Assembly (NCBI GenBank): GCA_037952775.1
Contig: JBANAY010000003.1
Span: 14,384,001-14,448,000, forward strand
Source: Clonostachys chloroleuca
Taxonomy: Eukaryota; Ascomycota; Sordariomycetes; Hypocreales; Bionectriaceae
Reading direction: 5' to 3'
Length of the DNA: 64,000 nt
Part shown: positions 34,586 to 44,851 of the stretch, one piece after another
How the letters are laid out: every line of letters starts with the position of its first letter
How positions within the stretch are numbered: the stretch's first letter is position 1
The notes under the pieces: generated by a model
What the model was told of the DNA's origin: nothing
The model's database searches: none
Seen by the model: only the letters and a program-made list of their open reading frames with translations
Made by a program: the position numbers and the translations under genes

Positions 34586-36405
34586 ATGTCTCTAGCTTCG
34601 CTGTCGGAGGCCATTGAGTACGCATGATAGGACACAACCACCAGTCTTCTTGTTTCTACTGTTGCTGACCATGAGCGAAATGTCTGCAGGCAAGACCCGG
34701 TGGTCACACGCGAGCTGCTGCATGAAGTTGCACGTCGCAGTGGATTTACCGTCGCACCCCGCCATGAGGCAGCTTACCTGCTCGGCCTTAGATCTTCCTA
34801 CGCTATCGCTAAACAAGTTGATTTATTACCTGACTACGTCGACCCTCGGTTAAGTATAGTCCCCACGCTTGGTGGTTCGCGCAAATACAGCAAGCCGGAA
34901 CCGGACAGGAACGGGCTGTCTGCTTGGTGCCATTTTTTAAACCTCGAGGCTGCGAAAAAAGAGACACGGCTACTAGAGAATCGCTCGATTGCTCTGAAAG
35001 ACACCATTGCTGTTGGCTGCATCCCCCAAACTCTGGGCACATTGCCGCACTTTATTTCGAGCAAGACCGAGTATCCCCATTCCCAAATCGACGCAACCGT
35101 GGTGCGGAGATTATTGCTAGCGGGAGCAACATTGAAAGGTATTTCAATATGCGAAAATTTCTCCCTGTCTCCAATGTCCTATACTTCTATATTCGGGCCG
35201 GTCCACAACCCATGGCAGCGAGGTTTCAACAGCGGCGGAAGTAGTAGTGGCTCTGCGGCCCTCGTGGCTCTCAGAGCGGCTCGCAAGGCGGGAATCAAGG
35301 GCTTGGACGACCTGGGGCCTGACGTTGAATTGGCAATTGGAGGCGACCAAGCGGGTTCGATAAGAGTTCCGGCGGCCTACTGCGGTATTTACGGCTTAAA
35401 GCCCACATTCGGACTCATCCCGTATACTGGTATCGCTGGCTTACTTCCTATGATTGATCACGTCGGACCCTTGGCCACCAACATCGAGGACATTGCACTA
35501 TCACTGACCGTTCTGGCTGGATATGACGGTCTCGATTCACGTATGAGCCCGGAAAGCCCCCTGCGAGACAAGGTTCAACTTTATCACGAAGAGTTAGCGG
35601 CCTTTGGCGCCCAAGTCTTGCAGCCGAAACGCCCATCTGGAAACAAGCCATTGCTGCGTGTTGGGCTAATCACGGAGTCATTTCAGATAACTGGCATGTC
35701 CGAAGAGGTTGCCGAGACTGTTCGATCTGCTGCAATGAAGTGCTTCACAGCCCTGGGGGCCGAGGTGTCGGAGGTATCCATTCCAATGCACACTCTCGGC
35801 GCCACTATTTGGACGGCTGCAGTGCGCAACCAGATGGCATCTCACGCCTTTGGCGGGCGTGCCACCGACATGTTAACACATGACATGCCGCACCTGTCGC
35901 CCATCTGGCCATCAAATCAAGAGTTCTATGACGTCCTTTCCAGGCATAACCCAGCTGTTGTCCTGACCATACTTGGGGAAACCTGCTAGCAGATGCTATG
36001 CCTCTGTCTGCTCAGAGGAAGGCACATCGGCACGTGTTGGAACTTCGAGCTGCTTACGATAACGCCCTCCAACATTTCGACGTCCTTGTTACGCCAACGA
36101 CACCCACGGTGGCGCCCCCGCTACCAGACATGGAAGATCATTCAGGACCTGACCCCACCGCACCAAGCTCTGTTGAAAGAATGCTGAGACTGGCCGCCGG
36201 TTCGACCAACAACACCTCCCCATTTAATGCCACCGGCCACCCCGGGCTTAGCGTGCCCTGTGGTTGGGCAGCGTCGGCACACGGAGGCTATAAATTACCC
36301 GTAGGTATGCAGATTGTTGGTCGAAGGTTTGACGACCTCGGAGTCCTCAAAGCTGCGAAGTTGTTTGAGTTAGGAGGAGGCATACTGGGGCCAAGACCAG
36401 CTTGA
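34586..36405 (+). pseudogene. Amidase-signature hydrolase with a single frameshift
   Basis: Amidase-signature family (hydrolysis of an amide to acid and ammonia). Exon 1 is 34586-34617 (MSLASLSEAI), the intron is 34618-34689, and exon 2 runs to 36405. The catalytic Ser-cisSer-Lys set is present: Lys in ALKDTIAVG, FNSGGSSSGSAALVALRAA with the cis-Ser, and GGDQAGSIRVPAAYCGIYGL with the nucleophile. Exon lengths sum to 1748, one short of 583 codons. The frame changes at about 35985: before it ...VVLTILGE, after it MPLSAQRKAHRHVLELRAAY to PVGMQIVGRRFDD. Everything else is open, so either a recent one-base deletion (in a short C run) or a sequence error. Neighbours suggest it supplies an acid to the HAD enzyme and the lyase. 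Confidence 0.85.
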
Positions 36406-36878
36406 GTTTTACATAAAACTAACCCTTGAGGCTGAGGTTGGAAAGTATGATAAACTTCCGGACCGTGTATCATTCAATCATGCGTGAAGCTATGTAAATC
36501 AAGGTCACCACAGTATTCCTTTGAAGATTACTGACCGTCACTTTATTGTGGTGCATGGAACCTACTACACTTGGCAAAGGGCTTAGCGCGGCATGGTAGC
36601 TAGAAGAATCTAAAACCTTACGTGTAGTGTGCGATATGATGGTTCAAACGTGTATACGGTGATCGAAACTAGGCCCTCAATGAACCTTGAAGGTGAGAGG
36701 CTGTGGCCGTTGCGCAAGTGAGGTTTTTAGTACTGTGTGCGGTGGAAGAACGTACCAACATACATTGGCGACGATACTCAGACACGCCTGAAGGTCACCG
36801 CGGGAATGGTAATAGTAGAACGGTAACGGGAAAGCCTAGAAAACATCATCTTATTCTACGTAGAGAATCAACTTTCAC
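36406..36878. other. Convergent gap, amidase / lyase
   Basis: Tail-to-tail intergenic sequence. No gene or repeat seen. Confidence 0.5.
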
Positions 36879-38542
36879 TTATCTTTGTGAGATCTCCTCG
36901 CCAGATACGGCGGCAAAGAAAGCATCACTAAGATGTCCACCACACCAGCTCAACTTCTCGTACCCATCCACCTTGAAAGGCTTCCTCGAAACAGCCACTG
37001 TCTGAATCTTCTCATAATAACCGCCGATGCCTTCCTCCGTCCACATCTCAGCAGATCTTTCAATCTCCATATTGACGCCCTGAATCATGTACATTGGCTG
37101 CACTTGCCAGACTACGCCAAAATCCTTGGCCATGATGGCCGATGCATTCTTGCGCCTCTCTGGTGTCCATCCAGCCGACTCTGGGAACGGCCACTCGCCT
37201 CCCCAAGCGAAGGCAAACATGCGTTCCGGCAAATGCGACAGCATGGTCTCGTGATATTCCTTGATGTCATGGTAGTTGGGGCTATCCATCCTTGACCAGG
37301 ACAGGTCGCTTAGGGGAGCTACCAATAGGGCGCGCTCCACGATGGTTTTCACTGTTTGGCGGAACATGTACTGGCCGTTTTGCGAGCGGGGAAGCTCCCA
37401 GTCGAACGCGACGTCGGCTCCTGTCGCCGCTCTCGCAGCCGCTCGACGCTGAGAAAGAGAAGTACCGTAACTGATCTGCGCCTGGTACTTGTTGAATTGA
37501 TCGTTGTTGCACACATCCTGAACAGCCTCGTCGAAAGTCTTAAGACCCGCGGAAGCAATCCACCGAGTTCTTGCTTCGAGAGCTGAGTTTCCTGACGTAA
37601 TAGCATCGTTCATGACTTGCTGGAGTGGCTTGACGTCCTTAGTAGCCCCCAAGACGTACTCATGATCCCGTGGATCAACCACAGATGTGATAAACTCTGC
37701 ATGATCTGTATCGCAGCGGGCAAAGAGTAATGTCTCCGCACCCATAATGTCCAGCTGGAGACGGATGGCCTTGACACGGTCGGCATACTCAGATGTTGGC
37801 ACGACGGTTCTACCTTGTCCAACGGTGAATTTCTTCAGACCAATAGCAAGATCGTCAATGTGGATGCCGGCAGCTCCAAACTCTGCGAGCGCCTTGGTCG
37901 ACTTGAGTGTGGTTGTCAAAGACCCAAAGCCCATGTCACCGTCAGCGATTATGGGCATGAGATAATCCCAGCTTTCGAGAGAGGTTCGATCTTCGAGCTT
38001 GTGACTCATACGGAACTGGCGTTGTCTTTGGTCGTGCCAGACCTCCGACCTGAAGATCTTATCCACGACTTTGGGTACTGTGTCCCAGGGCTGCCATCCA
38101 CCAGACGTCATCGTTAGCCTTGATGCCCAATGATACCTAGGCAGACCTTGGTCTTCTAGCTAGGATGGCCGCAACTCACATAGTCAGCATGATCCATGCC
38201 AGGGTAGCTGTTTTCGCTGAAGCCCGAAAGACCGCCAGAGACATAAACTGTCCGCATATGCTTGGCCATCTGACTCACGGCGACGGGGTCAGTCGCGCCA
38301 AAAGTCAGCTCTGCAGTGCCCTTTGCGCGGTGCTCACGTAGCATGTCCCAGAGCTTCAGTGCCGCGTCTGATGAGACGCAGGGCAGAGTCTCAGATCCAC
38401 GCAGTGCGGCAATCGTCTTGGCCGAGTATGGCCTCTTGATATGCTGCTGCCGAGGCGTCTTCCACCATTCTTCAATGGCTCGCACCGAGTCGTCAAACGA
38501 CTTCTGCTCCGCCTCCAGGAAATCGTTTGACTGATATTGCAT
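36879..38542 (-). CDS. Isocitrate-lyase superfamily protein lacking the catalytic Cys
   Basis: Two exons (38542-38180 and 38090-36879) with an 89-bp intron give 524 aa. A further in-frame ATG at 38560 would add six residues. It shows the whole length of isocitrate/methylisocitrate lyase: WWKTPRQQHIKRPYSAKTI near the N-terminus, YVSGGLSGFSENSYPGMDHA, the metal loop IIADGDMGFG, GIHIDDLAIGLKK, ARCDTDHA, WIASAGLKTF, FDWELPRSQNGQYMFR and VWQVQPMYMIQG. But the catalytic KKCGH is LKKFTVGQG here, so Cys and His are absent. The substrate loop NxSPSFNW is replaced by FAWGGEWPF. The Mg-binding part is kept, so a C-C lyase or hydrolase on another 2-hydroxy acid is more likely than isocitrate cleavage. 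It is divergent from the regulator at 39132. Confidence 0.88.
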
Positions 38543-39131
38543 GTTGACTAACCCACGCATAAGATAATGAGGGCCTGTAGTGCGTGATGAAACAATGAGA
38601 TAGGATACTGGGCTACAATTCAACTACCAAAGGCATATATGTAATTTCGATCGCCATCCTAGTTGGAGCACTTGTGATTTGTCATGGCCACACCCACCCT
38701 GGAGTTATTGAAGTGAAGGCCTTGCTATAAGAGAAACTAGATCATACATGCAAGAAACAGGGGCGTCAGCCTCGGGAAAATCGCCAAAGTCTCTACCCAG
38801 CAAAGCCTACGAATGGAACTTCCGAGGAGGGACCACGACAAAAGAATTGTCCGACGGACCACAGTATTTGGTGAATGTCCGAAGAGTCTTTAGCTTTGAG
38901 CCAAACGCCACTGGTTCGGAATGTCCGACGCCAGGTCGGACATTCCGGAGATTTCGGAGATGACACGTGCTTTGGAGATTTCCGCATTTCTCTGACCTGG
39001 CATCGGTTAAATATCAAACATGTCAATCTATCTTTACTCCACCGAACTTTCGGACTGCAAGATACGACAATTCCATCAAATGTCGGAGAGGTTGACACAC
39101 TTGCCCGACAAGACGATCCTAGGAGACAGCT
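38543..39131. promoter_or_regulatory. Divergent promoter of lyase and regulator
   Basis: A 589-bp region with repeated TGTCCGA-type half-sites: near 38849 (TTGTCCGACGG), 38875 (AATGTCCGAAG), 38920 and 38936 (within the palindrome) and 39077 (AATGTCGGAGAG). They share the core GTCCGA/TCGGAC. Confidence 0.55.
38917..38947. promoter_or_regulatory. 31-bp palindromic operator candidate
   Basis: Arms CGGAATGTCCGAC (38917-38929) and GTCGGACATTCCG (38935-38947) are exact inverted copies around the 5-bp spacer GCCAG. CGG/CCG triplets in inverted order are the usual target of dimeric Zn2Cys6 proteins, and the gene on one side encodes one. Autoregulation is inferred. Confidence 0.6.
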
Positions 39132-41590
39132 ATGGACCATTCGCAGCAACTGGCAATGCAAGAGACGTCCCCGAACGAAGCACCTGCACGAAATGCAGAA
39201 GACGGGCCGGAATCTAGGTCCGTTCCCCGCAGACGTGGCCGGATTGCCAAAGCTTGCTCACAGTGTCATACTCGGAAGCAGAAGGTCTTGGGTCCCCTAT
39301 CCCCCTTTTTTTTCATATGACGCTTATGTCGTGCGCGGCCAGCTGATACTTTTCCGGTTAGTGTGACGGATCGCTTCCATGTCGCAATTGCATAGTCCGG
39401 CAGGTCCCAGCTTTATGCCGGCCACGGGTACAAACGGAAGAATCTAGCTCTCAGAAATCACAACCAGAGGGGAGAAGGACGTCCCTCAGACCCAGTCGAT
39501 GGCGGCAGAGTCTCCGAGAGGCTCAACGGCGAAGTCAGAGGCACGACCAGCGTCAGACGCCGACAGCAACAGCAGGCCAAGAAGCTGGGGACCCTGCTCA
39601 AAGTACTACGAACGTCACGTCCGACAGAGGCAATGTAGGTCCAGTTGGCCAGCTATGGGAGTCACGCGGTGCGCCGTCCTTCTTTGGCAACTCTTACTTC
39701 GGCCCGCAAGTTGTAGCGGCGCTGTTGGACACGTCGGCGCCATATCTCCAGCCTGGCGCAAACACGTCTCTCCGAAGCTCGACTGCACGCCCATTCCGGG
39801 ATGAAGCTGGTCCGTTCTCTCAACTTTGGGACTTGCTAGGCATGCTTCCGCGCCAACGGGCCACCGTTGACCGTCTGGTGGATCGTTTTCTACACGATGT
39901 GAGCTTGCCCATCGACGCCGTTCATCCGTCGTCTTTCCGGCAGGAATATGAACGTTTCTACAGCCGGAAAGCCGGTTTAGATGACGTGACGACTGTAGAT
40001 ATCCGATGGCTCGCGTTGCTCTTCATTGTCCTTGCCATTGGAGCATACCTGGATTGTCCTCGTGATGCGCGCCCAGAAGTACAGCGAGAATACGAAGAGG
40101 CCTCGATGAGTTTCTTCTGGGCGTGCCGTAAAGCTATCGTGATTGCTCCCTCCTTCTATGGCGAAAGCACTGACCTCGTCCGGGCTGGCATATTGGTAAC
40201 TCGGTATTGCCTCTTCTCCCAGCGTATAACAGAAAGCTGGCTCACTGTCGGTTTTGCCGCCCGGATAGCTATGGCTCAAGGTCTCCATATCGACGGAACT
40301 CATTGGAAATTGCCGCGCCGGGTCACCGAGGCACGACGTCGACTATGGTGTCATCTATATCTCCTGGATCGGATGATTTCACTCGCGCTGGGCAGACCAT
40401 ACTGCATTCTGGACAGCCTTTCGCTCACTCACGAGCCTGAAAACGTGTTTCTGGATGACCTCCGTGATCAGGATGCCAGCACCTGCCAGCCGGAGTCTCT
40501 CACAACGGACCCCACACCCAGCGTATTGGCGATCTTCTCTTACCGCCTCGCCAAAGTCATCGGAAGGATTCAGGAACAGACGTTCGGCTTGCGAGCAGCC
40601 TCATATCGAGAAGTCATGAGGCTCGATGCCCAACTCATCATCTGGAAGCAGAGTCTGCCTGCCTACCTCGCGATGGAAGGCCCAAATCTGTCATTGGATA
40701 AGACACACGAGTTCCTCCCATGGCATCGGCTCTACTTACACACAGCCTTCCATTTTGCCTGCATCACGTTGCACAGGCCTTATATCTGGCGCATTTCTGT
40801 TACGGATCAGCATCGATACAGTAGAGAAGTGTGTTTTGCATCGGCCTGCGCCGATCTGAAGATGCGACTAGGCCATGATGACAAATGCGAGCCCGCAGAC
40901 CATTACACATGGTGTCTTGGTGCGCCCCAGCTCTTCAACAGCGCGATAGTGCTGGGCTTGCTGGCCATCCAAGAGCAGCCACCATCTGCGATTGATTTGA
41001 ACCCGGTTATCAACGATCTTCAGTCTTTCTGTGACAAGGAAAGAAATGAAAAATGGGTGAACGACTTTCGCCTCGCCGAGGTTAACGTGGTGGAGCTATG
41101 CATCGACAGATTGAGACGCCGAGCAGGGTCTTGGGAAGCAGACAGTGGCCGCGTACAACCACAGCAGCAGCAACAACAGCAACAACAGCAACAACAGCAA
41201 CAACAGCAACAACAGCAACAACAGCAACAACAGCAACAACAGCAACAACTTCCTGCAGGCAACACGCGCGAACAACAACGCGACAGGCAGGCCGGGCAAA
41301 CTCAGTTTCAATCCGCCACCCAGTCTACTACTGCAGGCTCTCAAGGGTTCTCATCTGTGCTGGGAGGCGTGCCGCAACAGCCGTCCCTTCAAGATTATTC
41401 CATGCCGCCGTGGGACGACAATGCCGTATGGTTTGGCTCTGGATCGGATGGTATGATATCCATGCGACCAGGTGAATCATTCTCAGAGGCGTTCTCCTTC
41501 CCCGGTCCTACCGATTTGGTCACTTGGCATGAAATGATTGATGCAATTGACCGCCAATCTTATGGCCATATGCTGCTAGGAGGCGGATAA
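39132..41590 (+). CDS. Zn2Cys6 transcription factor with polyglutamine tract
   Basis: Regulator of 793 aa. Exon 1 (39132-39284) and exon 2 (39362-41590) join in phase 0. The zinc cluster crosses the intron: ACSQCHTRKQK then CDGSLPCRNCIVRQVPALC. The donor is GTCTTG, less usual. The middle-homology (Fungal_trans) region follows, with DAVHPSSFRQEYERFY, DIRWLALLFIVLAIGAYLDC, GFAARIAMAQGLHIDGTHWK and RRRLWCHLYLLDRMISLALG. Near the C-terminus a run of 29 Gln leads to a Ser/Gln/Pro-rich tail, a possible activation domain. It is divergent from the lyase, with a palindrome between them, and convergent with the D-2-hydroxyacid dehydrogenase. Probably the pathway-specific regulator of the 30-43 kb group. 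Confidence 0.92.
41162..41248 (+). repeat. CAG/CAA microsatellite coding for 29 Gln
   Basis: Glutamine run built mostly of the 9-bp unit CAGCAACAA. It lies in the regulator exon and keeps frame. The regular 9-bp period points to recent expansion, so length variation between strains is expected. Confidence 0.95.
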
Positions 41591-41677
41591 GCCTACGATA
41601 TGTATTGATATGCATTGATATTACTTTCTACCCTCTGTACAAGCAAATTAAACATGAAAACATAAACTCTCTTGAGT

Positions 41678-42964
41678 TTATGTAGCGGTTTGCGCATGTT
41701 CCGGGACAGGAGTGAGAAGCTGCTTGTGGAAAAGTCCGTTCTTCACATTGTCAAGCATTGTGACCTCCATGCATTTCTACACACCAATTAGTCTTGAAAC
41801 TTACGTAGGGCGCTTTCAAATATCTGCGAGCTGACTCACCCGAGTATCGATTGTCGCTGTCCCAATATGTGGTAACAAGATGGCATTTTCATTCTTTATC
41901 AGCCCCGGATGGATTTCGGGTTCCTGCTCAAACACATCGAGCCCAACGCTCCAGATTTTGCCGCGTTCAAGACCTTCAACCAAGGCACTCTCGTCGATGA
42001 TGAGTCCTCGGGCTGTGTTGATTATAATGATGTTTTCTTTCATCATCTCGATTTCCTTCTTCCCGATCAAGTGCCTTGTCCTGGCCGAGAGCGGGACATG
42101 CACAGAGATGATGTCGCTCGTGCGGAGCAGCTCCTCAAAGGTAACGTACTTGGGCTCATTATCACCAAGGTTGAGGCGACTCATGACTGATGCCCTAGCA
42201 GGTGACTGGTTATGGTATTGAAGTTTTAGGCCAAAGGGGGCAGCTCGCTTGGCCACGGCTGAGCCAATGCCACCCAGGCCGAGGATCCCTAGAGTCAGTC
42301 CTTTTGGGTCGCGACCGAATGGCCTGGTGTTGTCCCATAAGCCGTTTCGGACGGCTGATTGTGGGATCCAAGCGCGGCGCAGGGCGGCGAGAAGGAGGAG
42401 CATCGCGGTATCCGCTGTGGCATCATTGACAACGAAGGGCGTGTTAGAAACTAAAATCCCTGTAACAACGTTCGGCCATCAGTGTACAATCCTTATCCGG
42501 CACTCGGCAGTAGCATGGATACCTCTCTCAATGCATGCTTTCACGTCGATTTGATCGTAGCCAGCACCGTTGTGGCAGATAAACTTGACCGAACTGGGCA
42601 ATTTGGCAATGAGCTCGGAATCAAAAAGACCCGTGAACTATACAAAGATAAGTCGCTGGGCTCGAGGTAATTGAGTAGACAAAGCTTGTGCACCTGTATT
42701 GAGTCTACGTTTCGTGCAATCGCGACGACATTGTTGTAGGTTCCGGAGCCGCAATCATCTAGGAATTGGCCCCTAGTTCCGTTTGTGATTTGCTGCAGTA
42801 TATCCCATCAGTTGTCGTCTTCTTCGATTCCCAGGGACTCCTACTAGCTTCCGCACCTTGACACAACACGATTTGCATAGCCTGTCAAAAACGTCCTTCG
42901 CATGATGTATTTCGCCCAGCATCAGGGCTTGCGGCTGCTCGACCGAACTGCAATTCGACATCAT
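41678..42964 (-). CDS. D-2-hydroxyacid dehydrogenase (glyoxylate/hydroxypyruvate reductase type)
   Basis: NAD(P)-dependent interconversion of a 2-oxo acid and a D-2-hydroxy acid. Exons 42964-42845, 42792-42694, 42637-42523, 42459-41840 and 41776-41678 sum to 1053 bases, 350 aa; introns are 52-63 bp. The start MMSNCSSVEQPQALMLGEIH leads into the family's LGEIHHA block. Then come FICHNGAGYDQIDV, FVVNDATADTAM, the Rossmann motif LGILGLGGIGSAVAKRA, INTARGL (catalytic Arg), DVFEQEPEIHPGL (Glu) and LLPHIGTATIDTR (His). The C-terminus is recovered in exon 5 (MEVTMLDNVKNG). It fits the fungal glyoxylate/hydroxypyruvate reductase-like subgroup. It is convergent with the regulator and closes the catabolic group. 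Confidence 0.9.
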
Positions 42965-43867
42965 ATTCACTGATATAATTGAGCTGAGACACACAGAACC
43001 TTTCGGTAGGCAAGAGGTGTAAGAGGGCGGGGTTGGTTTGTTCGCCAAAGTTTATAGAATCAAATCAAACAGAGCGAATGGCTCGTAGTTCTTATAAGAT
43101 ACGACTCAATGTTTACGAAGACTCGCAATAACAGGGGGTCGTAGCTTCTTGAGAAGTGTGTATGTGTGCGGCTTGACATTACTCCATCGAGGCGATTCCG
43201 CCGGAAAAAGGTAGGCCGGGATCTGAGGCCCAGAAACCCACCCGCTTCGGGATTTCAATGTCAGCACACTGCTTCCAGAATGATCTCTTCGGTCAATGTG
43301 TCTGAACGCCGCCCGCTTGCACGATAAGTCCGAGCCGATATGTCAAAGGAGAAAATGACAGGATTATCTTTCCGTGTATCGGAGGTAGATGCGGGACGTC
43401 AGTCACCTTGCGATGTGCAGGCCTCTGCTTCAGTCGACCGCAGCATCCGTTGGAATGTACTAGCCGGAGGCTGACGATTGATACATATCACATGCATGGA
43501 AGGACACCCAAGATCAAATGAGCACTTAGTTTTCATCTAATGGAGCGACGAGGGTCGGTCTCTTATGCTCATGTTCATTCTACCAATCGACTAGGGAACA
43601 GGATGCTGCCTGTGATTTATAGTTCATGGCAGCCTTCGAGTCATTCACAATGGTTGTGATCCTTGCCCTTGGCGGTCGCTGGGAGACAGCAAATTACTTC
43701 TTAAACATGCGACCCCTATGTGGCAATGAGCAGCGAGTATCATTTGCGTAATGAGCATGAATAAGAGAAAACTATCAGCATTTGTTGAGATACATGATTC
43801 CAGCTTGACTTTCATGAACTCCTCAATCAGTCTCCCAATGCGCCATCCATGCTCTTTCCTGGGGTAA
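42965..43867. other. No supported gene
   Basis: Promoter side of the dehydrogenase and the tail of the cupin duplicate (about 43,780-43,867 resembles the sequence after the first cupin). Nothing else recognised. Confidence 0.5.
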
Positions 43868-44262
43868 TCAACCAGACTTGCCAGGAGGCGGCACCAATTT
43901 GACGAACTGCAAGCAGCCTTGAGGGGATGCCTTGTACGGCCCATGCTTCATGCCGGGTAGTCTGTAAGCGTAGGAGCCGGGGCCCCAGCCTTCGCCTAGG
44001 GTGACATCCAACAAGCCTCCCTCAATGAAGCACACCTCTTCAATGTATAGGTGTGTGATGATGTCGTCTGTGACTGATGTGGTATTTGGCTCGTACCATT
44101 GGAGGCAAGATTTGTGATCTGAATTTGGGTCTCCGTTCAGCACCAACTCCCAAATACCAGGACCGATTGTGTACCACTGGTTTTCCTGGGGGTTGAGACC
44201 GGGGCTGCCCCGACAAGTGGATGGGCTGGCCTGGTGAAGAATTCCTTTTGAATAAGAGTCAT
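43868..44262 (-). pseudogene. Cupin copy B, frameshifted
   Basis: Near-identical at protein level to the cupin at 16882-17277 (THLYIEEVCFIEGG, YAYRLPGMKHGPYKA, stop at the same place). The ATG at 44262 (MTLIQKEFFTRP) is present, but the coding length is 395 against 396 bases. One base is missing near 44190, just before ENQWYTIGPGIWEL, putting the start out of frame with the body. Flanks about 43,780-44,600 also match 16,560-17,360 inverted, so a segment of about 0.8-1 kb was copied. Confidence 0.85.
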
Positions 44263-44738
44263 GGCTGCGAAGACGACAGTAAAGATGAGGCCTGCTCAAG
44301 ATGGCTGGAACTACAAAGGACTCGGGATATTGTGTTCTTATCCGTTGATATTGGGAAACGAGGAGAATTTTGGCGAGTGCTGGGTGACTAGACTTTATGG
44401 TAATGTTTTCATTCCCAAAATCCACAAGGTGCTCTTCAGTACGGTCTGTTACCCCCTCAAAATTCTGGGAGAACCAATACGTCCATATACAAATCTGCCC
44501 ATCGGACAAAACTGTTTACGCGCTTAGTTAATCGTAATTTTCCGACCGACGTTTAATGCCGAAACATGTCGAGGTTCCACTTGTTGAGGTTCCACATCTT
44601 TCGTTCATCTCCTGGGAGCCCACAAGGCTGCAACGGAGTACCGGGGGGGTTAGCCCAATTGAGATGCGACAAACACGAGCAATTGGAAAGAAAAGGTGGA
44701 GCAGGTACGAATCGCAGCCTCTGGGGAGACGCCCTTGA

Positions 44739-44767
44739 TATCTCCTTGGTGCCCCTAAGACTACAGT
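44739..44767 (+). repeat. piggyBac terminal inverted repeat, left
   Basis: 29 bases identical to the reverse complement of 46827-46855; starts TATCTCCTTGGTG and continues CCCCTAAGACTACAGT. Confidence 0.85.
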
Positions 44768-44851
44768 TTGTACCCGACAGGGATTTGCAGGGGTTTGATT
44801 GGCTCGACAGGCCCGGAAAAGTCTCGGATAAAAGGTACATGCTCTCTTATA

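Noticed and set aside
38091..38117. Methionine MTSGGWQPW as start of the lyase's second exon
   Set aside because: This stretch is the end of the intron; CTAAC followed by GGCAG gives a phase-0 junction to PWDTVPKVV.
41020..41344. Minus-strand frames rich in Cys or Leu opposite the polyQ run
   Set aside because: Shadows of the CAG/CAA repeat.
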